NCBI GenBank assembly: GCA_011947345.1
Contig: JAAVTG010000554.1
Coordinates: forward strand, 930,001 to 994,000
Source: Phytophthora quininea
Taxonomy: Eukaryota; Oomycota; Peronosporomycetes; Peronosporales; Peronosporaceae
Reading direction: 5' to 3'
Length of the DNA: 64,000 nt
Below are positions 1 to 11,905 of this stretch, piece after piece (the stretch's first letter is position 1; the number at the start of each line of letters is the position of its first letter). The notes beneath the pieces were generated by a model. It was not told the DNA's origin and did not search any database. It saw nothing but the letters and a program-made list of their open reading frames with translations. The translations under genes were made by a program, and so were the position numbers.

Positions 1-69
1 TAGGCGGGAGAGTCCTTCGGCAGTACAGTCAAACAGACAGAAACTATCTGATCAAGCAGCTCCGTTGAC

Positions 70-2298
70 ATGGCGGGCGGCGGGCCCAGCGTCGGCAGCT
101 ACTCGCCCCTCACGGGCTTCGTGTTCATCTTCAACCTCATCGTGGGCGCCGGTGCGCTCACCATCCCACACGCGTTCGCCAATGTGCGTTCCAGTGCAAG
201 CAGATTGAAAGGGAAAGCTAGTAGACAGACTGACACATTACTCCATTGCGCAGGTGGGGATCATCTACGGCGCTGTGGCGCTGTCTGTGTTGGCCTCCGT
301 CAGCTACGTGACGTCGACCTTCATGATCGAGGCCATCGCCGGTGTGAACGCGCTCAAGGGACGTGCCAGAGAGTTAGGCGTGGACTCGAGCGGAGACGAG
401 AAGCGGCCAGTGGAAGAGCTTGAAGACAGCGACAGCGACGCGCACACAGAGTTTGTGCCGTTAATGGTGGTGAACCAAGTACTATTGCGTGCGGTGTAGA
501 TCAACAGGAGCAGAAGAGCTGATGTGGTTGCTGGTGTAGGAGCACAACAAGCTGGAGAAGAAGATGCGGGCCAAGAGCAGCGCTCCCAGGTTCCACTTCG
601 ACCTGTCCAGAAAGGTGCGAGACCGTGGTGGCAAATGGCAGAGCACTAGTTCTAACTATTTTTTTGTTTCCTGGGGCTAATGCAGATGGAGCTGGCGGAG
701 ATGGCTGAGCTGCTGTTTAGCCACCGCGGAGTTATAGCGTTTTACGCGTGCATCACAGTGTATCTATATGGCGACTTGGCCATCTATGCTGTCGGTAGGT
801 CGACCACTCTCGCAAAGAGATTTGATGTTGTACGTATTTGCTGAAACTGTTTGGTTTGTTTCTCGCTCCGGCCTCACAGCGGTGCCCAAATCACTGCGCG
901 AAATAATCTGTCCCCGTCCGTCCGCGGAGGCCGTCGTCTGGGAGTGTTCAGACAAGCTCAACAGCTCCGATCTATATCGCCTCTTCGTGGCGCTGTTTGG
1001 TTTGCTACTAGGACCTTTCACCTTTGGCAATGTGACCAAGACGCGTACGCTCCAAGTGGTGTCGACCGTGATCCGGCATGCCTCGTTTGGATTGATGATC
1101 GTGTTGGCCATCATTGGGATTGCGCGTGGCCATGGCCGAAGTGTTGCCGACGTCGTAAGCTACGAGAAGCCGTCCAACGTCGCCACGTTTTTCGGTGTGT
1201 GCATTTACTCCTTCATGTGCCACCACAGGTAGGCACAACAACTCGACGCAAACACCATTTATCACTAAATGTGCTGATGGGTGAATGAGTGGTGTTATTG
1301 TTGTAGTATTCCCGGCCTCGTGGCGCCTATCACGGACAAGACGAAAGTTGGTATGGTAGTCGCCTCAGCCTTCATGGTGAGTCCATGCGTTGTTTGCCAA
1401 AGCAGCATGATCTCCCTTATACTTATGTGAATCTTGTTTTTGTTTTATTAAACAGGCTGTATTGAGCGTCTACTTCGTCCTGTGCGCCTCCGCGACATTC
1501 CGCTTCCAGCCCGAGGACGTCCAGGTTCGTCGCAGTCGTGCCGCTGTTGACAAAGCCATCATGAGAGATCTAATCGCCGTTCTGCATTGCATGCGTAGGA
1601 TGTGTACACGCTCAACTTCAAAGATTACCCGGTGAAGGCGTTCGGCTACTTCCTGAGCTTGTTCCCAGTGTTCACGCTGAGGTTCGTGTTCTCAGCTGTG
1701 ACGTCGTTATTGCGGCTGCTAACGATGGCGAGCATTTTTACGCAGCGCGAGCTTCCCGTTGATCTGCATCACTCTGCGTGAAAATATCCGCCACCTCGCA
1801 TCAAGCATGAACGAGTCAGAGCCCACCAGCGACACCACTGCGTCCGGCGGTTTGATGGGCTTCCTGGAGACCAACATGTACGCGCTGGTGGCACTTCTGC
1901 CTCCGCTCGTGGTGGCGTTCTTCACCGAGGATGTGTCGATGCTGGTGGGCTTCACGGGGGCCTACGCCGGCCTGGGCATCCAGGTACGCCAGCCCAAGTT
2001 TTTAGTCGATTCATATCTTTTCTCAACGACCGTGCAATGCGAACTGACGACGTGCGATGGTGAAATGTAGTGGGTCGTCCCTACGTTCCTGGTGTTCTGC
2101 CTGCGACGTCGCCTGTCGGCCGAGTGGAAGCAGATGCACCCGATGGAGGTGGCCGTGACGCGGCCGGGCACGACCGCAGCGCGCGGCAACAAGAACCACT
2201 TTGCCAGTCCGTTTTCGCACCAGGCCTGGCTGTACTTGGTGCTGGCGTTCTCGCTGGTGTCGGTGGTGGTGATTACCATCACGCACGGGTTGCACTGA
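70..2298 (+). CDS. TMEM104-like multi-pass amino-acid transporter family protein
   Basis: Predicted polytopic membrane protein of the TMEM104 branch of the amino acid/auxin permease-like superfamily; its substrate is not established. I read ten exons: 70-183, 254-478, 540-614, 686-794, 880-1228, 1307-1376, 1456-1524, 1599-1681, 1746-1983 and 2071-2298. All junctions are GT-AG, phases agree, and the product is 519 aa (human TMEM104 is about 500). The N-terminus, with FNLIVGAGALTIPHAFA, matches the family's first helix. The central stretch ITVYLYGDLAIYAV and the acidic loop after helix 2 (DSSGDEKRP...EDSDSD) are also family-like. About eleven hydrophobic segments are visible, the last at residues 490-510. 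The ATG at 70 gives the conserved MAGG start. No frameshift was seen. The family call is sure, the transport role is inferred. Confidence 0.88.
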
Positions 2299-2795
2299 GG
2301 CGGTCTCCGCGAGGAGGACGCAGTCTGCTGGAGCGTCCGCCTGCAATGTGGACTTTGGCCGCGTACCAACTTCAAGTTGGACGACTTTGAACTCGAAATG
2401 AAAAATATCGGAGCAACAGGAGATAGCTTTTATTTTATGGCCGCCAGTATTGCTGTGCCAGCTTCCTGGCGATCGCCATGTGCCCGCGAGTCTTGCGTCT
2501 GGTGCTCGGAGCGCAGCAAATGGTTTCCCGATCCGCCAGGCCAACATGGCTCCATAGTAATGTCGCGAAACAGGTGCTCATACAAATTTTAGGTGGCCTG
2601 GCGGCGACTGCGGTTTTTGTATGCCCAGCGGGCGAGAAGGCCCAGTTTTCTTAAGAAGCACGACTCGACGTCTCGACGCTCGGTGTGATCTCCTTCGGCC
2701 CGGTCTTGGCGTCCGGTTGTCGCAGTTAGCCACTCGCAGCGCCAACACAATTCCTCGAGCCTCTTGCGCCGCTGGAGAACAGGCTCGCAGCAGGA
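2299..2795. other. Intergenic region between the TMEM104-like and kinase genes
   Basis: About 500 bp holding the 3' flank of the transporter gene and the 5' flank of the kinase gene, both on the plus strand. Only short open frames without recognisable similarity occur. No repeat or RNA gene was seen. Confidence 0.5.
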
Positions 2796-4192
2796 ATGGC
2801 CGCGTTTAAAGGTGGGTGGCCAGAGCGTCTGCGCCCTACTACTGACCTATCTAACCAGCACTTGCTTGACGCAGCTCCCCGCTCTCAGCCTTCTTCCGCA
2901 AGGAGGAGGAGCACCTCGTGACCCAAGGACTCACGGACGTGCACGGCGTGGCCATGTTCCACTCGCTGTACGACGTGGGCGACCTCATCGGCCGGTGCGT
3001 TTGGTTATGGAAGCTAAAATCAGAGAGAGAAAGGTCTAACGCGACGTCTTCGTGCCACTTGTAGAGGCGCCTTCTCGCTCGTGTACCTGTGCCGACGGAA
3101 GGAGACCCAGCAGATCTTCGCTGTCAAAGTCATCAACAAGGCGCTGTGCGTCAAGAGGAAGACACTGAGGGACGAGATCACCGTGCTGCTGCGGATCAAG
3201 CACCCCAACATCATCAGTCTGGAGGAGGTCTACGAGAGCGACCAGGAACTGCTGCTGGTGATGGAGAGGTTGGACCCCTTGCTTGGACACTGTGTCTTAT
3301 ATATTGGGGGATAGAGGACTCATGTTTCTTTCTACGCTGCTTAGAGTGACTGGAGGAGAACTTTTCGACCGCATCGTGCGCGTCGGGGTCTACTCGGAGC
3401 GACAGGCGGCCGAGATCGTGACCAACGTGCTACAAGCAGTAAACTACCTCCACTCGTGCCACATTCTACACCGCGACATCAAGCCAGAGAACATCCTCCT
3501 CGCCAGCGGAGACAGCAGTGACGTGAAGCTCAGCGACTTTGGCATTGCCAAGATCCTTGAGGACGAGGACGATGGCGCGCGATCGCGTGGTCGAGCGTAC
3601 ACGAGCTGCGGTACAGATTATTACGTTGGTACGTTTTCAGAAAAGGTTGGTGTGGTTCTGATAGCGGATCTAACCTGACCTGTTTGTCGCTTGATCAGCG
3701 CCTGAGGTGCTAAACGGAGAAGGCTACGACAGCAAAGTGGATCTGTGGAGTTTGGGAGTCGTACTGTACATCATGTGAGTGGAAGCAAATGGTTTGCTGG
3801 CTGGAATAGCGTTCTAACGATGATCTTTCTTTCCCAGGTTGTGCGGGTTCCCTCCCTTCACGGAAGATGAAAATGGTCTGGAGTCGGTATACCTAAAAAT
3901 CCGCTCTGGTGCCTTGGACTTCCCCACCCATATTGGACAAACGTCTCCGAAGGAGGTTTGTGGTGCTGCTACTGTCGTGCTTGAGTATGTCTTCAGCTAA
4001 CGAGTTTGTGGTGTATTCGGATGAATAGCCAAGGATCTGATTCGCAATCTCCTCAATGTGTCTGCACCAGATCGCTTCAGTGCAGCGCAGGCACTGAACC
4101 ACCCCTGGATAAAGGGCGAGTCGAGCGAGCAGCCGCTTTCATCGGCGATTATGGAGATGAAGCGCTTCAACCAGAAGCGTCGCTTTAACTAG
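2796..4192 (+). CDS. CAMK-type serine/threonine protein kinase
   Basis: Calcium/calmodulin-dependent-kinase-like Ser/Thr kinase. Seven exons fit: 2796-2811, 2889-2994, 3065-3268, 3345-3628, 3699-3774, 3838 to about 3959, and 4029-4192, giving about 323 aa. Visible motifs in order: glycine loop GRGAFSLVY, catalytic lysine in FAVKVIN, HRDIKPEN catalytic loop, DFGIAK, APEVLNGEGYDSKVDLWSLGV, and the CAMK-like end RFSAAQALNHPWI. The protein is essentially a bare kinase domain with a 35-residue head and a 25-residue basic tail. No obvious calmodulin-binding or EF-hand segment follows. The first exon codes only five residues, and the acceptor at 2888 is chosen because the nearer CAG acceptor leads to a stop. 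The donor of exon 6 is the least certain junction (3955 or 3959). Confidence 0.9.
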
Positions 4193-4705
4193 CTCAGTGT
4201 GGTCCTTGACCCTTGCTCCTCAAGTGCCGGCTGGCGCGAAAACAACAGGTATCTGCTAAAGGAGGCAGCCGAGTTTGGAAGCTTGCGATGCAAGAGACGC
4301 AGACATAGACGTATTTCATGGCAGTCCAGCCCTCAGACGTACATACATAGAATGATATGGTCCGAATACATTTTTAATAACAAACCTGAGCTAGTTCGTC
4401 TCTTGTTGTGTCAGCGACGTCTTATCCTTACTCCCTCCATTCCACCACTTTACAATAGACGCCTGCATATCTTGGAATTGGGAGCTCTCACGAATGTACT
4501 GGATGCCCTCGACAATTAAACTGCACATCAGACTGAAGGTTAGCTTCTGCAAAACGTGGTGCATCATACAACTTCAAACCTCGAGTCCTTGGTAACCAAC
4601 CACGCATTTGCGATGTGGTCGGGAATATCGTGCGCGTTGGCAAACACGCCTTCTCTCTTCACTCGCGAAGCAAATGCCGCCAACCGACTTCAGAGATGTC
4701 ACGCA
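4193..4705. other. Intergenic region between convergent genes
   Basis: About 510 bp between the ends of the kinase gene (plus) and the TPR/membrane gene (minus). It presumably holds both 3' UTRs. I see no supported gene, repeat or RNA in it. Confidence 0.5.
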
Positions 4706-6609
4706 TCAGCGTTCGTATAACTGGGGCTTAAACAAAGAAGAAGTACATACATACCTTACTCGTGCGGCTGCGGAGACTATGTGTGTGCCAGTAGCGACGG
4801 CCATCGAGAAAGTAACACTTCCCTCAAGGCAGTAGATGCAGCCTTTCGCATTTTCCCAAACGCGCACGAGTGGTGAACCAAGCAGCATTAACTCCAGTCC
4901 ATCCATGTCTTGAAATTTACCTCCACGGTAGTGGTCATACAGTTCTTGTGCATCAGGGGCCTCAGAAACGACGAATGGTAAAAGTGGCAGCGATATCAGT
5001 CCATAAAAGACAACCAAAACCGCAAAGACCACAAATGATGTGCATCTTTTGACAAAAAGTGTTGCCATTCCGAAAGAGCGTGGAGGTGGAACGGATTCGA
5101 GACTTTGCTTCAGGTACGCGACTAGCAACTGCAGTTCATTCGTGATCTCCATATCCGTGACTTGCTGGCGCAGACGGCGTAACTCGGGACTGAACGTCCG
5201 AACTGCAGCCTTCTCCATTGTATCAAAGCACTCAGACAGCATTTTTGATAGCATCTCGAGTGAAAAATCTGTGGGCTGTTGCCAATACTCCACCACCCAG
5301 TTGCCTAGGCACAAAAAGAACCATGCATCTAGATCGACATCGGCTTGGATATCGTCTGCCATCTCCCCATACAGTCGCTTAAAAGCGCGCTGGCAAACTT
5401 CTTGAAGCTCGGACGACGAAACAGATCCCAGCACGATACCACTAGCGTCAATAAACGCAGGTGCGAGTAGCCGCGTTGAGTCAGCCAGCTCGCCTCGCCA
5501 ACCCACCCAGTATACAAGCGCTGTAAAATATGCTGCAAATTTCAGCCGCCTTCCTTCACCCCACAACTTTGCCTTCGTTCCGGCATCAGTGCGCAGAGCA
5601 TTGGCAACAAGCGCGGTCGTTACTGTCAATACGGATCCACCTAGATGAAGGTCCTGCTGTAGAAACAGCATGAATTTGAGCTGTCCAAACATCTTCATCA
5701 ACACTGGGACCACGAAAATAATCCTTGGGGCCCAACTGAAAGCGCCCAGCTTATCTGTCGACGTGCGCACCCAGATTTGGGCATATTTCAAAGCCCTCTC
5801 CTTGAGTTGGGATCGATACAGGCATATAACCAGCATGGATATGACCATGATTTTCTGTCGATGCAGTACAGCTTGTGCCAGCAATCCGAGGAAGAATAGC
5901 GCAATCCCCGTGCTCACTCTGCGCAGACTCAACAACTCTGCAAAAATGAACACCGCCGCGAGTCTTGCCAGCTTCAACACGTCCAGATGCTCCAGGATGC
6001 GTTCCATTTTCGCCTGAAAAACCGTGGCTTGCCTCTGGGCAGAGTAAACTGCAGTTTCTTTCGTCTCTATCACGTTGTCCACTACAGTCGAAGCGTATGT
6101 CTGGGCGCGCTGCACAATCTCCGTCGAAAGCTGCACGCCTACTTCTTTCTCCTCTGCATTGTCCCCCAGGTCTGTTTCAGTGTTGAGTGGACCTCTCCAC
6201 TGCTCTTCTGGCTGTAAAGTGTCTTGGCCTTGTTCTTCTTCGTCGCTCTCTTCCAGTAAATTGTTGAGGACTTCCACTCTTGCTTTCTTCAGTTCTGTCT
6301 GCAGCTGTTCGTCTCCTGGAAGTACTTCCAAGCCTGTTTGAGCGATCCAACAATTAGCGACGGCAGCAAAAGCAATGCCATGCAAGTGCAACCGTCCGTA
6401 GGAATACCTTGTTTGTAGCACGCCACAGCTTCCTCATGTCGGCGCAGACGAGAAAGTGCCGAGCCCAGCAGCAAATAACCGCGTGCCTGCGTCTTGTCGA
6501 GCTCCACGCAGCCGTGAGCAATCTCTTTGGCTTGTTGCGCTGCAGATTCAGAGCCTTCATCCAGCAGCCGCTCGCAGCGAAGCGTTGCCTCGGCGAACGA
6601 GTCCGACAT
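4706..6609 (-). CDS. TPR-containing multi-pass membrane protein of unknown function
   Basis: Two exons on the minus strand, 6609-6408 and 6333-4706, joined by a 74-bp GT-AG intron in phase 1, give 609 aa with no frame break. Residues 20-95 form TPR-like helices (HGCVELDKTQARGYLLLGSA, then RHEEAVACYKQGLEVLPGDE, the latter across the splice site). An acidic low-complexity stretch (LLEESDEEEQ) follows. The middle and C-terminal parts hold several hydrophobic segments, including LAAVFIFAELL...GIALFFLGLLAQAVL, RIIFVVPVLMKMF, and SFVVFAVLVVFYGLISLPLLPFVV near the end. A TPR head on a membrane-anchored body suggests a scaffold or chaperone-docking role at an organelle membrane; that is inference. 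I do not recognise the family. Confidence 0.72.
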
Positions 6610-6703
6610 CGATGTCTTCTGATTTGGACAAATATTACAATAAGCCTAGAAAAATGTCAATAAACACGGACTCAAATTTCAAATTTGGAGCGCTGTTGCA
6701 GTA

Positions 6704-6728
6704 AGGGTAAGTAGACCCAATTCGGCCA
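6704..6728 (+). repeat. Left TIR of the pogo-like element
   Basis: 25 bp, exact reverse complement of 8950-8974. It starts AGGGTAAGTAGACCC and ends ATTCGGCCA. Confidence 0.9.
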
Positions 6729-7225
6729 CAAATTTGACAAAATCGTCTATACCTCGAGAAGTATTGCGAATTTCGTAGACTGGCGCATATCTGGTAGAAG
6801 GCAGAGATGTTTTCAACACGGCGGTCTAAGCCGTTCAAGGATCGAAGGTAAACCGAGCTCATACCGTTCAGTTGAAAGTGATGTCCCTCGCTACTCGTTT
6901 GCAAAAATATCTGACGCAATTCGGCCACCCATATGTATGGAATTCAGTATTGTTAGCGAAGACTAGCAACTTCAACGACTGTCAACTACAGGTCGATAGT
7001 ATCCACGATTGGACACGCCATTGCCTGCAACATCTCGTTTTCTTGTGTTTTTCGTCGTTTGACTCGAAGCGTCTGGCTTAGCTTCCGAGTAGCTCGATCG
7101 CGCAGCTTCAGTAGTCGTCTCTCCTCTCGAAAAAGCGTTTCATTTCTCTCTCGGCCGCTTCCATTCCTCTCCGTTCATCAGCTTAAGCTTTGCGGGCGTC
7201 TCGTGCAGCGATTGTAGCGGCTAAT

Positions 7226-7795
7226 GTTTCAGATCTTTCAAGTCCGAATGGCGAGACGTTATTGCAGAATGGGCTTGGCAACATTTTGGAGCATCGCTAC
7301 CGAAGCACTGTCGTTCTGAAGTCATCGGGCAGACGATATTAAAGGCTTTTACTCCACTCAATGTCATCGGATCGTGGAGGTCGACTGGAATGTGGCCTGT
7401 TGACAAGCAAAAGGCTATCGATGCTGTTGGTAAAACGGTTTCTTGTGACAATCCAATGACCTCGAAGTACTCAAGATTCAAGTTCGTTAGACAAGATCCA
7501 CTCGCGATCAGAGATGTACAAGTTGAAGCAATCAATACACTCGCTGAAAACGCCATCCCCTCGATGGCCAGCGGATGTACTCGATCATTTTGCGCGATGT
7601 CGAGGAGCGAAAAATGGTGAGGAAACGTTCAATTCAGAAAACTCTAATCAAGCTTGGGCCAAAAGGTTGCTAACTCATGAGGACTGCATCGCACACAAAG
7701 AGAAAAAGTTGGAGGCAGCCCGCGAAGCAGCCGAGTTGGCGTTGATGAAGAAGGAAGAGAAGCTCAGCAAAATTCCAGAGAAGGAATGGCGACTG
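7226..7795 (+). pseudogene. Pogo-like transposase, C-terminal part, inverted
   Basis: Plus-strand frames that read like the C-terminal third of the same transposase: FKSEWRDVIAEWAWQHFG, then KAFTPLNVIGSWRSTGMWPV (the conserved 'F...tGiwP' end of pogo DDE domains). A coiled, Lys/Glu-rich tail (EKKLEAAREAAELALMKKEE) ends at about 7795. One frameshift lies near 7,610. In an intact element this would follow the minus-strand segment directly, so about 570 bp appear to have flipped in place. The boundaries, about 7226 and 7795, are estimated from where each reading loses family similarity. Confidence 0.7.
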
Positions 7796-7799
7796 GTTG

Positions 7800-8796
7800 T
7801 AGCAGGTGCGTTGTGTGAGGGGAGTAGATGGATGCCGTTCGCGATACATTTCCTACGAACAGGAAGACCCACGTGGGAAATGTGGTTATCCAAAGTTAGC
7901 AGCACCGGGCGTGAGACTGGAATATTCTCGATGAAATGATCGATCCACTGCTCAAAAACACCACAGTCTATAAAACCATTCGGAGTCACAGTGCCTTTAC
8001 TACCGGGAGGTGCACCGTGAAGAAGGTCGCTAGGAAACTCAGTTCCCTTGAAGATGAACAGTGGCGGAAGGCAGACTCCTGTCGCACTCACGGCCATGAG
8101 CACTGATGTATTTTCACGATCTTGGCCACGTTGCACGGCCACTTCTTTGGCTCCCTTCTTACTTATGACTTTCTTCGGCATGCCGCCCTGCGGATCAACT
8201 CCAGTTTCATCACAGTTATAGATTTGAGCCGGAGAGAGAGGGAACCGCGACAGGAAATCCTGGTACTCCTCGAAAAAGTACTCCAGCTCCGTCTTGTCCG
8301 CTGCTTTGACCCGAGCGCTATCCAGAATTCGTGCCTTTCGGACCGCCAAGCGATCGGAATGCTTAACAAGAAACGATGAGATCCATTTTGGAGTTGGACC
8401 GCTTGGGCCAAACTGATGACGCCGCCCATCACTCGTCACGTCAATTATCATGGCCACGAGGTCGGTACGAGTTGCAGGTATTCCACGCTGAGAACGATCA
8501 ATCAGATCCTCCACGAGAGCTTCGTATTCCGCAAAACTAAGAGCGCTCGAACGGCCAGCTTTGGCGCCGACTGCCTGCCCTTTCACATATCTTCTGAGAG
8601 TTGTTCTCGGAACGCGGTGTGTTTGAGCCGCCATCTTCACAGAGAGACGAGTTGGCCCCTTAGCTCGCACTGCTGAAAGCGCATTTTGTAGATCTTCTTC
8701 CGTCCACTGGGCAAGCTCGTTGTTCTTGGTGCTTTTGGAAGGCGCTGGTGATTTCGTTTTGCTGTTTTTCTTGGGCCGTGACGGCATGTTGGACAC
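7800..8796 (-). pseudogene. Pogo-like transposase, N-terminal and catalytic part
   Basis: Minus-strand reading frame starting at the ATG near 8796, just inside the right TIR. It opens with a basic, Lys/Ser/Pro-rich head. A helix-turn-helix region follows (ALSAVRAKGPTRLSVKMAAQ ... VPRTTLRRYVKG), then a CENP-B-like second DNA-binding part and the DDE domain. The first catalytic Asp is in IYNCDETGVDPQGG and the second in LLTLDNHISHV. After the family motif HLLPSHN the frame slips by one base (the next triplets read THLLQP in another frame) and similarity stops at about 7800. The remaining C-terminal part is found on the opposite strand. Confidence 0.82.
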
Positions 8797-8949
8797 TCCT
8801 GGTAAGTTGGGAAGTGATGCCGGTTATAGTCCTGCGCTATTCAAGACTATGCCGTTGGTAGAGGTTCATTGCGGGCAGAATGCGACCTCATTGTGTTTGC
8901 TTGTTGAAGTGGAGGATACGCCGTTTCCAGGTGGCCGAATTGCGTCGCA

Positions 8950-8974
8950 TGGCCGAATTGGGTCTACTTACCCT
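8950..8974 (-). repeat. Right TIR of the pogo-like element
   Basis: 25 bp, exact reverse complement of the left end. It is followed by TA, matching the TA before the left end. Confidence 0.9.
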
Positions 8975-8976
8975 TA

Positions 8977-9789
8977 TTACCTGTAAATTCGTCATAATTC
9001 GCCGGCTAGTTTGCGAGCTGTTGGCCGACTTATTTTTACTATCTGGTTATTTTTTTATCAACGCTACTATAGTAAAACCTTCAAATGTTGTTTAGAAATC
9101 TTTTGCGTCGATTTTGCTCCGTGTTCTTAGTTCGTCGGCCTGCTTGCGTGTTGCCTGTAAAGAATGCGTATATGATCTTAAACGCGCTAGGGCCTCAAAC
9201 GACAGTTCTTATAAACTGCAGATTAACCAGATTTGTATACAGTTTTGGACGGATTGATATGACATCCGAGATTTTTTTGTTGCTCAGTGTACTAGAGCGA
9301 ATCATCTAACTAGACACAACAGTGACATTATTACAAACCCATTTTTGCCTAAGCTCACTGGATGCACTTGTCGCTGATTGCCGCCCACCCCTTGACGACT
9401 CTGTCAAACAGAATTTTTGTTGCTCGCTTGCAGGTGTGTTTGTCAAGACCTTCAGCCTCTATCATAAGGATGAGTTAAATATCATATTCCATGGAGCGAA
9501 GGCTTAGCTTGTTTCTTAACGATCACATGAACCCCACGTCTAACGGTTGGAGCAGGTATTGGGCAGCAGTATCAGCCTCATGTCTCACTCATCCAAGTGA
9601 TATTGTGACTCGACAACGCGAGGCCAAGCTTGTGTAGCCATCTCATACCCTCCCCAACTCATCGTCCATTCCGGTATTCGACTTCGACATGGGCACAGTT
9701 CTGGCCATGTACTTTCTACATTCATCCTCATCCTCAACCCCGCAAATCTCAATCACCATTGGTCATTTTCGTGAGGCTGTCGTAAAACG
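8977..9789. other. AT-rich intergenic DNA before the tRNA array
   Basis: About 800 bp with only short open frames and no recognisable domain. No inverted repeat linking it to the pogo element or to the array was seen. Confidence 0.45.
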
Positions 9790-9907
9790 GGTAGCGTGCA
9801 TGCGTGGGTACGTCCGCGCGTGCGTGTGCACGTGTGCATGTGCGTGTGCATGTGTGCACGTGTGCATGTGTGTGTTTCTTGAGCGAAGGGGAAGAAAGAG
9901 CAAAAGT

Positions 9908-9980
9908 TTCCCACACCGGGACTCGAACCCGGGTCTGCTGGGTGAGAGCCAGCTATCCTAACCGCCTAGACTATATGGGA
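9908..9980 (-). tRNA. tRNA-Glu (CUC), array copy 1
   Basis: 73-nt cloverleaf on the minus strand. The acceptor stem TCCCATA pairs with TGTGGGA, with discriminator A. The anticodon stem is GCTGG/CCAGC around the loop CTCTCAC, so the anticodon is CUC and reads GAG. The T-arm is CCGGG TTCGAGT CCCGG. The internal promoter boxes fit: A box TAGTCTAGGCGG and B box GGTTCGAGTCC. It has no intron, and CCA is not encoded. The 3' flank carries a TTTT run (9902-9905), a minimal Pol III terminator. It lies at the low-coordinate end of the array, so it is the last copy in the direction of transcription. Confidence 0.95.
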
Positions 9981-10554
9981 AGGCTGGACGTCATACTCCC
10001 CACGCCCTCGGAAATCTGCCTCTGCTCGCTCACACACCAACCTACACCACAAGCCCACGCACACGCTGCATACCACCATCTGTCTGCACCGCCCTGCACT
10101 GCCCACAGCGGACGGCAGATCCATTCTTCGCCGTGAGACGTCACTCTTTCCACTGCCCATCTCGTCGGCGCGGTCGTGGGCCACCGCTGCGCGTTTAACG
10201 CGGCTCGTCGGCACGAGCACATGACGCAATGCACACAAGGTGAGACCAGCCACGACACCCAATCTCACGCAGCTGTGGGACGTTATGCCGAGAGACCTCG
10301 CACAGATCGCCTCGAAGTCTCCGCGGAGAGTCTCTGTGCCTGGAGATAGAGCGCGCGCCAGAGCAGCACCGAGCACCGGGTAGCCGGGCGTGGGGCTTGA
10401 TGTGGGGCTTGATGTCGCGGAGCTGCTGTTCAATGGATAGCGTGCATGCGTGGGTACGTCCGCGCGTGCGTGTGCGTGTGTGTGTGTGCGTGTGTGCATG
10501 TGTGCACGTGTGCATGTGTGTGTTTCTTGAGCGAAGGGGAAGAAAGAGCAAAGT

Positions 10555-10627
10555 TTCCCACACCGGGACTCGAACCCGGGTCTGCTGGGTGAGAGCCAGC
10601 TATCCTAACCGCCTAGACTATATGGGA
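10555..10627 (-). tRNA. tRNA-Glu (CUC), array copy 2
   Basis: Sequence identical to copy 1. The 3' flank has only TTT (10550-10552). Confidence 0.95.
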
Positions 10628-11191
10628 AGGCTGGACGTCATACTCCCCACGCCCTCGGAAATCTGCCTCTGCTCGCTCACACACCAACCTACACCACAAG
10701 CCCACGCACACGCTGCATACCACCATCTGTCTGCACCGCCCTGCACTGCCCACAGCGGACGGCAGATCCATTCTTCGCCGTGAGACGTCACTCTTTCCAC
10801 TGCCCATCTCGTCGGCGCGGTCGTGGGCCACCGCTGCGCGTTTAACGCGGCTCGTCGGCACGAGCACATGACGCAATGCACACAAGGTGAGACCAGCCAC
10901 GACACCCAATCTCACGCAGCTGTGGGACGTTATGCCGAGAGACCTCGCACAGATCGCCTCGAAGTCTCCGCGGAGAGTCTCTGTGCCTGGAGATAGAGCG
11001 CGCGCCAGAGCAGCACCGAGCACCGGGTAGCCGGGCGTGGGGCTTGATGTGGGGCTTGATGTCGCGGAGCTGCTGTTCAATGGATAGCGTGCATGCGTGG
11101 GTACGTCCGCGCGTGCGTGTGCGTGTGTGCGTGTGCGTGTGCACGTGTGCATGTGTGTGTTTCTTGAGCGAAGGGGAAGAAAGAGCAAAGT

Positions 11192-11264
11192 TTCCCACAC
11201 CGGGACTCGAACCCGGGTCTGCTGGGTGAGAGCCAGCTATCCTAACCGCCTAGACTATATGGGA
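11192..11264 (-). tRNA. tRNA-Glu (CUC), array copy 3
   Basis: Identical tRNA in the shortest period (637 bp after copy 2), because the GT tract is short here. The 3' flank has only TTT. Confidence 0.95.
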
Positions 11265-11832
11265 AGGCTGGACGTCATACTCCCCACGCCCTCGGAAATC
11301 TGCCTCTGCTCGCTCACACACCAACCTACACCACAAGCCCACGCACACGCTGCATACCACCATCTGTCTGCACCGCCCTGCACTGCCCACAGCGGACGGC
11401 AGATCCATTCTTCGCCGTGAGACGTCACTCTTTCCACTGCCCATCTCGTCGGCGCGGTCGTGGGCCACCGCTGCGCGTTTAACGCGGCTCGTCGGCACGA
11501 GCACATGACGCAATGCACACAAGGTGAGACCAGCCACGACACCCAATCTCACGCAGCTGTGGGACGTTATGCCGAGAGACCTCGCACAGATCGCCTCGAA
11601 GTCTCCGCGGAGAGTCTCTGTGCCTGGAGATAGAGCGCGCGCCAGAGCAGCACCGAGCACCGGGTAGCCGGGCGTGGGGCTTGATGTGGGGCTTGATGTC
11701 GCGGAGCTGCTGTTCAATGGATAGCGTGCATGCGTGGGTACGTCCGCGCGTGCGTGTGCGTGTGTGCGTGTGTGCATGTGTGCACGTGTGCATGTGTGTG
11801 TTTCTTGAGCGAAGGGGAAGAAAGAGCAAAGT

Positions 11833-11905
11833 TTCCCACACCGGGACTCGAACCCGGGTCTGCTGGGTGAGAGCCAGCTATCCTAACCGCCTAGACTATA
11901 TGGGA
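11833..11905 (-). tRNA. tRNA-Glu (CUC), array copy 4
   Basis: Identical tRNA. The 3' flank has only TTT, so copies 4, 3 and 2 form a run of three without a T4. Confidence 0.95.

Larger units (their letters stand above)
6704..8974. mobile_element. Pogo/Tigger-like DNA transposon with TA target duplication
   Basis: A 2,271-bp element bounded by perfect 25-bp terminal inverted repeats that begin AGGGTAAGTAGACCCAATTC. Outside the ends the flanks read TA on both sides (6702-6703 and 8975-8976), the target duplication of the Tc1/mariner/pogo superfamily. A second, perfect 17-bp subterminal inverted repeat lies inside each end (6913-6929 and 8930-8946, containing CAATTCGGCCACC). The transposase is split between the two strands, so the element should be unable to mobilise itself. 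Exact TIRs imply a fairly recent insertion. Confidence 0.88.
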
